A stretch of DNA of 64,000 bases from Halonotius sp046719765 (GTDB lineage Archaea > Halobacteriota > Halobacteria > Halobacteriales > Haloferacaceae), in the NCBI RefSeq assembly GCF_046719765.1, contig NZ_JABEBY010000003.1:1-64000 (forward strand), written 5' to 3'. How positions within the stretch are numbered: position 1 is the first letter of the stretch; every line of letters begins with the position of its first letter. The notes below the pieces were generated by a model. That model worked only from the letters and a program-made list of their open reading frames with translations, made no database searches and had not been told where the DNA came from. The translations under genes were made by a program, and so were the position numbers. Below, one piece after another: positions 34,149-43,027 of the stretch.

Positions 34149-34958
34149 ATGGAACACGCGACCGACGACCTCACCGCGGTCGCCGCCGAGGCCGTCAAAG
34201 CCAGCGGCGAGTACCTCCGAGAGGCGTTCAGAAACGGGTCGGTCGACGGCGAGTTCAGCAGTATCGATGTCAAGGCCGCCGCCGACCGCGAATCCGAACA
34301 GCGGATCCAAGCGGTGATCGACGACCACTACCCCGACCACGCGTTTCACGGTGAGGAGTCGGGCCGAAGCGGCGAGAGCGACTACCGATGGATCGTCGAC
34401 CCGCTCGACGGCACCAACAACTTCGCCAGCGGCTACCCGAAGTTCGCCACCGCGGTTGCGGTGCTCCACAAGGAGACGCCGGTGGCGACGGCGATCTACG
34501 AACCCCTAACTGAGGATCTGTATCTCGCCGAGCGCGACGGCGAGGCAACGCTGAACGGCGAATCGCTGTCGGCCACATCATCGCTGCCGCTGGATCACGG
34601 GACGGTCGCGCTCGTCGTCGGCCTCTCGGTTGCAACCGACCCCGACGGGCTGACGCAGGTGCGACAGCTCGAATCGGCCCTCCGAGGGCGGTGCAAACGC
34701 GTCGTGACCACCTGGGCACCCTGTATCGACTGGGGGCTACTGGCTCGGGGCTTGATTGAGGGGCTGGTCTGTCTGCAGCCGGAGATCTACGAACAGCACG
34801 CCGGCAGCCTGCTGGCCGCCGAAAGCGGCATCGTCGCCGACGATACAGTCGCCGAGGACGGCCGCTACGTCGGGAGCCCGGATCGGTCGACGACTACGAC
34901 GCTGCGATCGATCGTCGACAACGCGGCGACGGGCGAGCCTGCCGATCAAAACACGTAG
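34149..34958 (+). CDS. Inositol monophosphatase-family phosphatase with altered motif
   Basis: 269 residues, Mg-dependent sugar-phosphate phosphatase superfamily (IMPase/archaeal FBPase). The first metal site is intact: GEESG (68-72) and WIVDPLDGTNNF with Asp84 and Asp87. The usual WDxAAG motif near the C-terminus reads YEQHAG (214-219), so Trp and the metal-binding Asp are replaced by Tyr and Glu. CIDWGLLARGLIEGLV precedes it. Activity may persist with Glu as ligand, or the substrate may differ. It appears monocistronic. Confidence 0.85.
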   Translation: MEHATDDLTAVAAEAVKASGEYLREAFRNGSVDGEFSSIDVKAAADRESEQRIQAVIDDHYPDHAFHGEESGRSGESDYRWIVDPLDGTNNFASGYPKFATAVAVLHKETPVATAIYEPLTEDLYLAERDGEATLNGESLSATSSLPLDHGTVALVVGLSVATDPDGLTQVRQLESALRGRCKRVVTTWAPCIDWGLLARGLIEGLVCLQPEIYEQHAGSLLAAESGIVADDTVAEDGRYVGSPDRSTTTTLRSIVDNAATGEPADQNT

Positions 34959-35027
34959 CATGCGGGCCAGAGGGACACTACAACGCGCTTAGAAACCGTT
35001 TAGTACGATCGAGACATTCGAACAGAT

Positions 35028-35591
35028 ATGCCGAGTCGTCGTGCGTTCCTCGCGTCAGTCGGTGGTATCGCAACCCTCGCAGGCTGTACCGCCGGGCGCA
35101 ACCGACCGGCGTCGACACCCTCGAACGAAACGACCGATCAGTCGGCGACAGCCGACGACGAAGGGCTCGTCGATCCGAGACGCGGGCCAACCGGAACAGT
35201 GCGGCAGTTCTACCGCGCGCTGCTCGCCGAGAACGTCGACGCGTTGAACGCGACGATCGTTCACCCCAAATCACCGACCTACCCCGTTGAATCTGCGCAC
35301 GTCCCACCAGCGGCGTTCACCGAGTTCGATGACGTACAGATCGCCAGCGTCGAGGAAGTCTCAGTCCAGGATCTTGTCGTCCAACGGCTCGGGAACCCGA
35401 CACAGCTTGGCGATTGGAAGGAGGCGATGGACGCCGACAGCATACAGTACGTTCACACAACGTTCTACGTGACAAAACCCGACGAAGAGGGATCCTACGA
35501 GGCCAACACGGTCGATTACGCTGTCGAAGACGACGGGTGGTATGTGCGTTACGACGCCAGCAAAGCAACCCACGGACAGGCAGGTTCCTGA
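35028..35591 (+). CDS. Tat-exported lipoprotein, NTF2-like
   Basis: 187 residues. The N-terminus MPSRRAFLASVGGIATLAGC has the twin-arginine motif and the haloarchaeal lipobox LAGC, so it is exported folded and lipid-anchored at Cys20. After a Thr/Ser-rich linker, TVRQFYRALLAENVDALNATI and the later VHTTFYVTKPDEEG plus DDGWYVRYD resemble the cystatin/NTF2-like fold of SnoaL-type proteins. No specific function is assignable. It is followed 89 bases later by the PH-domain pair on the same strand. Confidence 0.82.
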   Translation: MPSRRAFLASVGGIATLAGCTAGRNRPASTPSNETTDQSATADDEGLVDPRRGPTGTVRQFYRALLAENVDALNATIVHPKSPTYPVESAHVPPAAFTEFDDVQIASVEEVSVQDLVVQRLGNPTQLGDWKEAMDADSIQYVHTTFYVTKPDEEGSYEANTVDYAVEDDGWYVRYDASKATHGQAGS

Positions 35592-35680
35592 TCCGCCTGG
35601 CGGGTGATATTGGGACTTATACGCGCGCCACACGTACTGATCGGTATGCATACTGGGCGTCGCCGACAGGAGGCCTGGCG

Positions 35681-36139
35681 ATGAACGCGCTCAATCCCCG
35701 GATTCGGATCATCTGGCTGCTCCGATCGCTGCTCGGCGCGCTCATCCTGGGGGGTGCCGCCACCGGGGTCGCCGTGTTTCGCTCGGTGTCGCTGTCGATC
35801 CCGGCCGGCCTCACCGCGCTGTTTGTCATCCTTGGCGTCGTCCACGCTATCTTGCGGTATCGCAACTGGCGGTACGTCGTCAACGATGACGCCCTCTATC
35901 TCGAACGCGGCGTGCTCACACAGGTTCGCACCGAGGTACCCCTCGTCAGAATCCAACACGTCGACTCCCGGCGGTCGGCCTTCGAACGGCTCGTCGGCCT
36001 CGCCAGCACCGTCGTCTACACCGCCGGCTCCCGCGGCGCGGACGTGACAATTCCGGGGCTGACACCCGACGACGCAAGCGACCTCCGGGAGCGACTCAAG
36101 GGGCTGGCCATCGACGCCGACGGGGAGGACGCGGTGTGA
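35681..36139 (+). CDS. Membrane PH-domain (bPH2/DUF304) protein, YdbS-like
   Basis: 152 residues from ATG 35681, preceded by caggaggc as ribosome-binding site. Two helices (IWLLRSLLGALILGGAATGVAV, IPAGLTALFVILGVVHAIL) precede one bacterial PH domain 2 (YVVNDDALYLERGVLTQVRTEV, LVRIQHVDSRRSAFERLVGLAS). It is the short partner of the following long PH-domain gene, whose GTG overlaps its stop. The YdbS/YdbT pair of Bacillus is the known parallel; the function is unknown, perhaps in envelope stress. Confidence 0.85.
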   Translation: MNALNPRIRIIWLLRSLLGALILGGAATGVAVFRSVSLSIPAGLTALFVILGVVHAILRYRNWRYVVNDDALYLERGVLTQVRTEVPLVRIQHVDSRRSAFERLVGLASTVVYTAGSRGADVTIPGLTPDDASDLRERLKGLAIDADGEDAV

Positions 36140-37863
36140 AGTTAGCCCCGCTGTCGGTGCCGTATCGGGCCCTCCAGAAGGCCGGCCGGCTGGCGATCAC
36201 ACTGGTCTTTCTTGGCTCTGTCGGCACCGAGGTTGGCTTCGGTGGCGCGCTGGTGGTCGCCGGGGTCGGCGGTGCCATCGCACTCGCCCTCGCCTACGAG
36301 TTCGCCTACTACCGCCGGTATGCGTACAGGTTCACCGACGACACCTTCGACATCGAATCCGGCGTCCTCAACCGCCGAGAGCGGGAGATCCCCTACGGCC
36401 GGATACAGAACGTCGACATCAGCCGAAACGTTATCCAGCGGCTGCTCGGGCTGTCAGCGATCGATATCGAAACCGCCGGCGGCGGCTCAACGGAGGCGGC
36501 GATCAGATACGTGACCGCCGATGCGGCGACAACGATTCAAGACGAGATCCGTCGACGAAAGCGCGGAGACGACCAACAGCGGCATGCAGCCACCGAGGCA
36601 GCCGACGACCCAGACGGAGACGCCGCTGACGGTAACAGCGGAGCGACCGACAGCGCGGCGACACGCGAGTTCGAGGAACCCGACGAGGAGTTACTGTTTG
36701 AGATTTCGCCGAGTGAGTTAGCGTTGGCAGGGATCCTGTCGTTCGATCCGCGGGTTCCAGGGCTGTTGTTTGCGGTCTTTACCGGGTCGATCCCGTTTGT
36801 CTCGCCGGTCGTCCCCGAACCGGCGGCCGTTGCAACCACCGGACTTGATCCAACGCTCGTGTTGTTCGTTATGGGTGTGGTGTTGCTCGTCGGCTTGGTC
36901 GTCCTCTCGTGGGTCGTCGGCGCGATCTCGGCGGTCGTCAACTACTGGGGGTTCCGGCTGACGCGGTCGGAAACCGAGCTGCGGTACGAGCGCGGCCTGC
37001 TCCAGCGATACAGCGGGACGATCCCCTTCGAGAAGATCCAGACGGTGACGATCAGCGACAACCCACTGAAGCGGCGGGCAGGGTATGCGACACTGGCGGT
37101 CGAAACCGCGGGCTACGCGCCGGGGCAGGCGAACGACCGCGGCAGCGAGGCCGCCGTGCCGATCGCCGGCCGCGACCGAATCCGACGGTTGGCCGCGGAG
37201 ATCGACGGCTGTGAGACGGGCGCGTTCAACCGCCCGCCAAAGCGGATCCGGCGGCGGTATCTCGCACGGTATCTCATCGCCCTCGCCGGCCTGACCGGGC
37301 TGCTGTATGCGGCCAGCGTGAGCGTTGCCCGGCTGGCTGACCTCCCATGGTACCTCCCGTTGGTGGGCGTACTCTTCGCGCCCGTCGCCGCCCACTACAA
37401 GTGGCTCCATCGGGGCTACCGGCTGGGAGCCGACCATTTCGTCACCCGAAACGGCGTCTGGAACCGCGAAACAAAACGGGTTCCCTACCATCGGCTACAG
37501 ACCGTTATCGACAGCCGAACCGTGTTTCAACGCCGGTGGCGCGTCGCCACCGTTATCGGGGATACGGCAGGCTCGCTGTCACTGCTCGGCAACGACGCCG
37601 CCGCCGTCGACATCGGGATCGACGATGCCGTCGCCCTCCGATCGGAGCTACGGGATCGACTGCAGGCGTCGCTGGCCGACCGCCGACACCAGCGGGCAGG
37701 CGGGTCAGCGGTGACACGCTCTGTGGCGACCCCGGCGGGTGATGAGGCGACCCCTGAGAATGATGCGGCGACCGCAGATGAGGAGACGGCCGCAGCCGCC
37801 GATGAATCAGGTGTTGCCAACGCCGAGCCAGCCGCAGACGACGACCACCGCAGCGAGTCGTAG
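36136..37863 (+). CDS. Membrane protein with three PH (bPH2/DUF304) domains, YdbT-like
   Basis: 575 residues, GTG start overlapping the previous stop (GTGTGA). It has three PH-like units, each after two helices: YRFTDDTFDIESGVLNRRE, FRLTRSETELRYERGLLQ and YRLGADHFVTRNGVWNRE, each followed by a PYGRIQNVDISR, PFEKIQTVTISD or PYHRLQTVIDSR strand. An acidic, charged linker (about 135-185) separates unit 1 from the second membrane block, and the C-terminal 70 residues are acidic low complexity. With the upstream gene it forms a two-gene operon. Confidence 0.85.
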   Translation: MKLAPLSVPYRALQKAGRLAITLVFLGSVGTEVGFGGALVVAGVGGAIALALAYEFAYYRRYAYRFTDDTFDIESGVLNRREREIPYGRIQNVDISRNVIQRLLGLSAIDIETAGGGSTEAAIRYVTADAATTIQDEIRRRKRGDDQQRHAATEAADDPDGDAADGNSGATDSAATREFEEPDEELLFEISPSELALAGILSFDPRVPGLLFAVFTGSIPFVSPVVPEPAAVATTGLDPTLVLFVMGVVLLVGLVVLSWVVGAISAVVNYWGFRLTRSETELRYERGLLQRYSGTIPFEKIQTVTISDNPLKRRAGYATLAVETAGYAPGQANDRGSEAAVPIAGRDRIRRLAAEIDGCETGAFNRPPKRIRRRYLARYLIALAGLTGLLYAASVSVARLADLPWYLPLVGVLFAPVAAHYKWLHRGYRLGADHFVTRNGVWNRETKRVPYHRLQTVIDSRTVFQRRWRVATVIGDTAGSLSLLGNDAAAVDIGIDDAVALRSELRDRLQASLADRRHQRAGGSAVTRSVATPAGDEATPENDAATADEETAAAADESGVANAEPAADDDHRSES

Positions 37864-37950
37864 TCGCACCGAGCAAAAGCGCGCCCAACAGCAGCGGATA
37901 TTCTTGCAGGTTGCTTAACAGCTAAGTCGTGATTCTTGTGAACGTGCAAC

Positions 37951-38319
37951 ATGGAGCCTGCACGATCATCCGCCCGGGAGTATCGTGTGCTCTCGGAGAT
38001 GACAGCGCGGGGTCGGATGCGGGTCGCGGATCCAGCCTCGCAGGCCGTCTTTCAGGTGGTGAGCTACCAGGACGACGCCCTCTATGATCGTCTTGCAGCG
38101 GCAAACATCGGCAGCGTCGTGACAATCGGCATCGAGCAGGCTGGCACACGAGCAAACGCCTACGTCGCGTATCGACCCCCAGATGGCCTGAGAATCTCCC
38201 ATAATCCACCGATTCAGCTGGAAACCCGGGTACAAAGAACCGACGACGCGGCGACGACGGAGATCCAACACCCGGTACTCCATCCAGACTCAGACGATTC
38301 AAACCCACCGACAGTGTAG
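37951..38319 (+). CDS. Small haloarchaeal protein, unknown function
   Basis: 122 residues, soluble, with MTARGRMRVADPASQAVFQVVS and LAAANIGSVVTIGIEQAGTRANA suggesting a small beta-barrel, then a Thr/Asp-rich disordered tail. Family not recognised. Own upstream region contains tgcttaacagctaa (37910-37923). The minus-strand frame opposite is less family-like and lacks a start signal. Confidence 0.55.
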   Translation: MEPARSSAREYRVLSEMTARGRMRVADPASQAVFQVVSYQDDALYDRLAAANIGSVVTIGIEQAGTRANAYVAYRPPDGLRISHNPPIQLETRVQRTDDAATTEIQHPVLHPDSDDSNPPTV

Positions 38320-38414
38320 GCTGCCCAGCGGGGTATGACAACTGCAATCTGTTTTTGATCCCTGGAAAGAAGCGATCGACCCACCGATTCAAGCGGAAAA
38401 CCCCAGACGCCGAT

Positions 38415-39065
38415 TCAGGTTCGGGCGTCGTCGATAACAGCCCGGAACTCCTTGGCGGTCTCCGTGATCGTCTCGAAATCGCCGCGATCGGCGGCCTCGT
38501 AATCGACGAGCGCACCGCCGGCACCGACGCATTCGGCGCCGGCCTCGATGTAGTCGCCGGCGTTGTCGGGGCTGACGCCACCGGTCGGCATCAGCGGGAT
38601 CTGGTCGAGCGGGCCCTTGATCGCGCCGAGATGCCCCGGGCCAAGCGAGGCAGCCGGAAACACCTTCAGCAGATCCGCGCCGGCCTCATAGCCCGTGATC
38701 GCCTCGGTCGGCGTCATGATCCCTGGCGCGACAAGCGTCCCATAGCGGTTGCAGGTGTCGATCACATCCTCATGCAAGCTTGGGCTGACGACGAAATCCG
38801 CACCGCTGAGCATAACAGTGCGGGCGGTTTCGCTGTCGAGGACGGTGCCGACGCCGATGGCGATCTCCTCGTCGCCGAAGGAGGCGTCGAGTTCGGCGAC
38901 CATGTCGGCGATGCCCGGCGTGTCGGCGGTGAGTTCGATCCCGCGGACGCCGCCAGCGACGAGCGCGTCGGTGATCTCGATCAGCGTGTCGGCGTCGACC
39001 CCGCGGAGGACGGCGACAACACCGCTCTCGCGGAGCTGTTGGAACACGTCGTGTTTGGTGTGCAT
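38415..39065 (-). CDS. eda: 2-dehydro-3-deoxy-phosphogluconate (KDPG/KHG) aldolase, bacterial Eda type
   Basis: 216 residues, class I aldolase of the KDPG/KHG family. Arg21 (VLRGVDAD), Glu44 (GIELTADTPG), the Schiff-base Lys134 (DLLKVFPAAS) and IPLMPTGGVSPDN are all in place. It cleaves KDPG to pyruvate and glyceraldehyde 3-phosphate. In many haloarchaea the semi-phosphorylative Entner-Doudoroff aldolase is of this bacterial type. No kinase or dehydratase of that pathway is adjacent. The start is ATG 39065. Confidence 0.92.
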   Translation of the reverse strand: MHTKHDVFQQLRESGVVAVLRGVDADTLIEITDALVAGGVRGIELTADTPGIADMVAELDASFGDEEIAIGVGTVLDSETARTVMLSGADFVVSPSLHEDVIDTCNRYGTLVAPGIMTPTEAITGYEAGADLLKVFPAASLGPGHLGAIKGPLDQIPLMPTGGVSPDNAGDYIEAGAECVGAGGALVDYEAADRGDFETITETAKEFRAVIDDART

Positions 39066-39541
39066 GCGTTATGTAGCGTCACCCACCGTAGTAAAAACCG
39101 GGTTCACGGCGACAGGCGATCGGCTGTAGGCACTCCCGGTCGACGCCACGCGATATCAGCCCTGATAGTTTGAGGCGTATTTTTAATACCGAGCTGTGCG
39201 CAGTGATTGTAGAGCCTGTGGCTGCTGGCCGCATACACAGGCCCCGTGCATCACGACGGAGCGCAATGGGTGTCACCGATCACACGCTCCTCGTTCTTTT
39301 GCTGTCGACCACCCCACAATGAGCGACAGCTGATCGGGGCGCAGTCTCGCTGCTGTCGAAGTGATACACTCGGCGGTAGATCGGGATTTCTACGCAATAA
39401 TTGTGCATAAAGGCGTTAGATTGATTACTATTGCTTCGAGTTGACAACCCGTATGAACAGTGGAGTCGGCGGAGTGGGGGCCGCCAGCGACGGACGTGAC
39501 AGCCAGCCAACTAACACACCTGAAACACGACGAGAAAACCA
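39066..39541. other. 476-base intergenic region, unexplained
   Basis: Divergent promoter region between eda and the seven-repeat gene. Candidate TATA-like elements are tatttttaatacc (about 39178-39190) and taattgtgcataaa (about 39400-39414). No frame on either strand resembles a protein and no tRNA-like fold was seen. It is long for this genome, so an unannotated RNA or regulatory region is possible. Confidence 0.35.
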
Positions 39542-41122
39542 ATGATGAAAAAACCGACCGACTCAGCGTCATTTAGCGACACGGAATCAGCGGTGCTCGA
39601 AGCCGCCCTCCGCAACCCGGAGGCGACCAACGCCGAGATCGCCGAGGAGACCGACACACGTGTCGCCCTCGTCCGGGATATCCGCGAGGAGTACGAAGAC
39701 GAGGTCGAACTGCCGGATGACGCCGCTGAGGCAGGCGACGCGGTCGAGATCGATGCCGAGGCCGAGGATCTCAGCGACGCCCAGCTCGCGGTACTGGAAG
39801 CGGCAGCCCGCGATCCGTCGGCGACAAACGCCGAGGTCGCCGAGGAGACCGGCAAGCGGATCACGTTCGTCCGGGATACCCGCAATGAGTACGAGGATCA
39901 GGTCGATGTCGGTATCGAGCCAGAGACCGACGACGCCGACGACGACGCTGCGACGGGTGGCGACGCGGTCGAGCTCAGCGAGCGCCAACAGGAGATCCTC
40001 GATCTCGTTGCCGCGGATCCGACGCTGACCAACGCCGAGATCGCCGAGAAAACCGGCGCGCGTGTGACGCTGGTTCGGGACACCCGTGCCGAACACGGCG
40101 ACGGCGGCTTTGAGTTCGGCGGCGAGCCGGCTGACGACGGGGGCGACAGCAGCGATGGAGCCGACAGCGAGGGCGGATCCAGCGATCTCCAAGAACAGAT
40201 CCAGGAACTCGCCGCAGACAACCCCGAGATGACCTACGGCGAGATCGCCGCGGAGGTCGGCGCGCGCGTCCCGCTGGTCCGGGATACGCTTGCCGACTAC
40301 GACTACAGCAGCGGCGGCGGGATCGAAACCGCCGACGACGGCGAGCTACCACCCGGTGTCGACGCCAGTATGCTCACCGACACCGAGCAGGCGATCCTCG
40401 AACTCGCCCAAGACGATTCGGAGCTCACCAACGCCGAGATCGCCGCCAAAACCGGCACCCACGTGGCGATCGTTCGGGACACCCGCGCCGAACACGAACC
40501 CGGGAAGTCGATCGACTACGGTGGCCAAGGCACTATCGAAGAGGACGACGAGGACGATGACGATGCCGGCACGGTCAGTGCCGGTGCGGACGACGACCGA
40601 GAGTGGGAGCCCGGCGAGCCGAGCGAGCTCCAGACGGAGATCCTCCGGCTCGCATTGGAGAACCCCGAGTTGACCAACGCCGAGATCGCCGCCGAAACCG
40701 GGGCCCGAATCCCGGTCGTCAGAGACACCCGTGACGATTACGACGATCTAACGCTGGCGGATCTCGATGACGACACCGCGGAGACAGCCGAGTCGTCGAT
40801 CGATACCGGCCCCGGTGAGCCGACAGCGGTTCAGGAGTCGATTCTGGCAGCTGCCGCGGAAAATCCGGAGGCGACCAACGCCGAGATCGCCGCCGACCTC
40901 GATGTGCGAGTCACCCTTGTTCGGGATACCCGGCGAAGTTACGATGCTGACGACGCAGGCGATGTCGACAGCACGAGTGATGCGGGCGAGGAACAGACGA
41001 GCGACGCAGACGACGCAGAGAGCACAGCCGCCGAGCCCGACGCCGGCGTCTCGATGGGGCGGCTCGTCGCACTCGCGGTGCTGGTGGTTCTGATCATCGT
41101 TGTCCTGCTCAGTCTCAACTGA
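39542..41122 (+). CDS. Tail-anchored protein with seven helix-turn-helix-like repeats
   Basis: 526 residues; no named family recognised. Seven copies of a roughly 41-residue unit with consensus ILELAxxxPExTNAEIAAxTGxRVxLVRDTRxxY are found near 12-51, 77-117, 145-185, 215-253, 278-318, 360-400 and 428-467. Each looks like the helix-turn-helix part of a winged-helix domain (TNAEIAxxTG as turn, RVxLVRDTR as recognition helix). They are separated by 25-40-residue Asp/Glu/Gly/Ser linkers. One transmembrane helix, RLVALAVLVVLIIVVLLSL (507-525), ends the protein, so the repeats face the cytoplasm if it is tail-anchored. Repeat 4 is the most divergent (TYGEIAAEVG, DTLADY). It could hold DNA or a partner protein at the membrane; this is inference. 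Confidence 0.82.
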   Translation: MMKKPTDSASFSDTESAVLEAALRNPEATNAEIAEETDTRVALVRDIREEYEDEVELPDDAAEAGDAVEIDAEAEDLSDAQLAVLEAAARDPSATNAEVAEETGKRITFVRDTRNEYEDQVDVGIEPETDDADDDAATGGDAVELSERQQEILDLVAADPTLTNAEIAEKTGARVTLVRDTRAEHGDGGFEFGGEPADDGGDSSDGADSEGGSSDLQEQIQELAADNPEMTYGEIAAEVGARVPLVRDTLADYDYSSGGGIETADDGELPPGVDASMLTDTEQAILELAQDDSELTNAEIAAKTGTHVAIVRDTRAEHEPGKSIDYGGQGTIEEDDEDDDDAGTVSAGADDDREWEPGEPSELQTEILRLALENPELTNAEIAAETGARIPVVRDTRDDYDDLTLADLDDDTAETAESSIDTGPGEPTAVQESILAAAAENPEATNAEIAADLDVRVTLVRDTRRSYDADDAGDVDSTSDAGEEQTSDADDAESTAAEPDAGVSMGRLVALAVLVVLIIVVLLSLN

Positions 41123-41185
41123 CGACGACCGCTCCGTTTTTGCTTATCGTGACAACAACGAGTTCCAACCGAAAGGTGTGATCCG

Positions 41186-41950
41186 TTAGTCGGTTCGTGG
41201 GATCGCGTACGCGCCGGCAACAAAGAAGGCGACTGCGAGGACGGCCACCACGGCGAGTTCGGTGCCGTAGGGGTCGGTGATCGCCGGCTCGTAGGTTAGT
41301 GTGCGAACGCCACGGGCGAAATACGTCAACGGTGAGAATTCGACGAGCGGGGCAAACCATCCAGGGAGCAGTTCGAGCGGCACGAAGGTATCCGACAGGA
41401 AAAGCAACGGAAAGGCGATCGTGTTGCTGGCGGCGATCACGCCGTCCTGGGTCGAGGAGAGTCGGCCGAGGATCGCCCCAAAGCCACAGAACAGGACGAC
41501 CGCACAGACGACAAACGGAACCAACAGCGCGAGGCGCGCGGTAAACGGCACGACTGCACCGGTCAATGCGACGACCAACCCGAGGATCAGCAGGCTGGCA
41601 AGTCCAATGATAGCGACGTTGACGACCGTGTGAGCGATCAGCCACTCACCACGGCCCAGCGGCGTTGTCGCCAGCTTTTCAAACCGGCTGTCATCACGGT
41701 GGCGGGCGATCTCACTGCCGACCCGCGACAGCGGCGTGAACAGCACCACGGTCGCCAGATAGCCCGGGATGTAGTAGGCCGGCGGCTCGGCAAAGAGGCC
41801 GCCACCGGTCGGCTGGGTGCGGACAAGCGCGCCGAAGATCACCACGAGCAATACGGGGAAAAAGAACGTAAAGAAGACCGCTGTCCGGCGACGGAGGAAG
41901 GAGTGCCAGGCGGCGGTCGCCTCCGCCCGTATCCGACGACGACGGCTCAT
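41186..41950 (-). CDS. ABC-2 type transporter permease
   Basis: 254 residues with six predicted helices (VFFTFFFPVLLVVIFGALV, IPGYLATVVLFTPL, VVNVAIIGLASLLILGLVVALTG, LALLVPFVVCAVVLFCGFGAILG, GVIAASNTIAFPLLFLSDTFVP, LAVVAVLAVAFFVAGAYAI) and the ABC-2 signature LSDTFVPLELLPGWFAPL. It is the membrane half of an exporter; its ATG overlaps the ATPase gene stop by four bases. The substrate is unknown. Confidence 0.92.
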   Translation of the reverse strand: MSRRRRIRAEATAAWHSFLRRRTAVFFTFFFPVLLVVIFGALVRTQPTGGGLFAEPPAYYIPGYLATVVLFTPLSRVGSEIARHRDDSRFEKLATTPLGRGEWLIAHTVVNVAIIGLASLLILGLVVALTGAVVPFTARLALLVPFVVCAVVLFCGFGAILGRLSSTQDGVIAASNTIAFPLLFLSDTFVPLELLPGWFAPLVEFSPLTYFARGVRTLTYEPAITDPYGTELAVVAVLAVAFFVAGAYAIPRTD

Positions 41951-42918
41951 TGAGTCCCCTCCTGGGGCTCGGCGGTCGGCGTCGACGCCGCGGGCTCAGT
42001 CGTCGCCCCCGGTGGTTTGCCGCCGGCGAACTGCTCGCCGGTCAACTGGAGATACACATCCTCTAAACTGGGCTCAGCCCAGGTCAGCGAGCCGTAGTCG
42101 ATATCGGCCTCTGACAACACCGCAACCGCATCGCCGATCTCGACCGGCGAGACAGCGGTGACCACGACCGATGTGTGGTTCGCGGTCGCATCAAAATCGG
42201 CGTCACGGAGGGCGTCGACGGCGGCCGCCGGCTGGTCGGTGTCGATGACGAGCCGGCTGTCGCCGCCGTGGGCCTCGATCAGCTCTGGTGGTGTGCCGAC
42301 CGCGACAAGCTGGCCGTCCTGCAGGAGGCCAACGCGGTCGGCGAGCCGCTGTATCTCCGTCATCGAGTGGCTTGTGAGGACGATCGTGGTGCCACCGTCG
42401 GCCAGCTCCTCCAGCAGCGACCACAGCGACTGTCGTCCGGCGGGGTCGATGCCGGTCGTCGGTTCATCGAGAAACAGCAGGTCGGGGTCGTTGACCAGCG
42501 CGATCCCGACACAGACCCGGCGTTGCTGGCCACCGGAAAGCGTTTCATACCAGCTGTCGGCAGCCTCAGCCATCCCGACGGCCGCAAGCACCTCCTCGGT
42601 TGGCCGGGCCGTCTCGTAGAGCCCGCCGTAGTAGTCGATGAGTTCGCGGGCGGTGAGTCTGGCCGGCGGCGCAAACGATTGAGGGAGTAGCCCGATCCGA
42701 TCGGCGTCGACGGCGGTCGGGGCCGCGCCGTGAACAGTGATCTCGCCGTCGACAGGCGTCGTTCCCGTCAGCGCGCGGACGAGCGTCGTTTTGCCCGCGC
42801 CGTTGGGGCCGATCAGCCCGAAAACCTCGCCGTCGGCGACCGAGAGATCGACGCCCGCTAAGGCGACCGTCTCGCCGTAGCGTTTGCTGACACCGGCGGC
42901 GACAACAGCCTCGTTCAT
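41947..42918 (-). CDS. ABC transporter ATP-binding protein (ABC-2 exporter)
   Basis: 323 residues. Walker A is GPNGAGKTTL (about 37-46), the signature is LSGGQQRRVCVGIAL, Walker B is LLFLDEPTTGIDP and the switch His is in VLTSHSM. A C-terminal domain of about 100 residues is typical of CcmA/NatA-type exporters and is followed by a Thr/Pro tail. Operon with the permease downstream. Confidence 0.95.
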   Translation of the reverse strand: MNEAVVAAGVSKRYGETVALAGVDLSVADGEVFGLIGPNGAGKTTLVRALTGTTPVDGEITVHGAAPTAVDADRIGLLPQSFAPPARLTARELIDYYGGLYETARPTEEVLAAVGMAEAADSWYETLSGGQQRRVCVGIALVNDPDLLFLDEPTTGIDPAGRQSLWSLLEELADGGTTIVLTSHSMTEIQRLADRVGLLQDGQLVAVGTPPELIEAHGGDSRLVIDTDQPAAAVDALRDADFDATANHTSVVVTAVSPVEIGDAVAVLSEADIDYGSLTWAEPSLEDVYLQLTGEQFAGGKPPGATTEPAASTPTAEPQEGTQ

Positions 42919-43027
42919 AGCCGTACTCGGTGCGGTTTCGGCCTAAGGATTCCGTTTCGGTTGTGGGTGCAACCAAGGCGGTGTTCGACCCCAACAGCTA
43001 ATATGGGGGAATCACAAACATAGCCAT

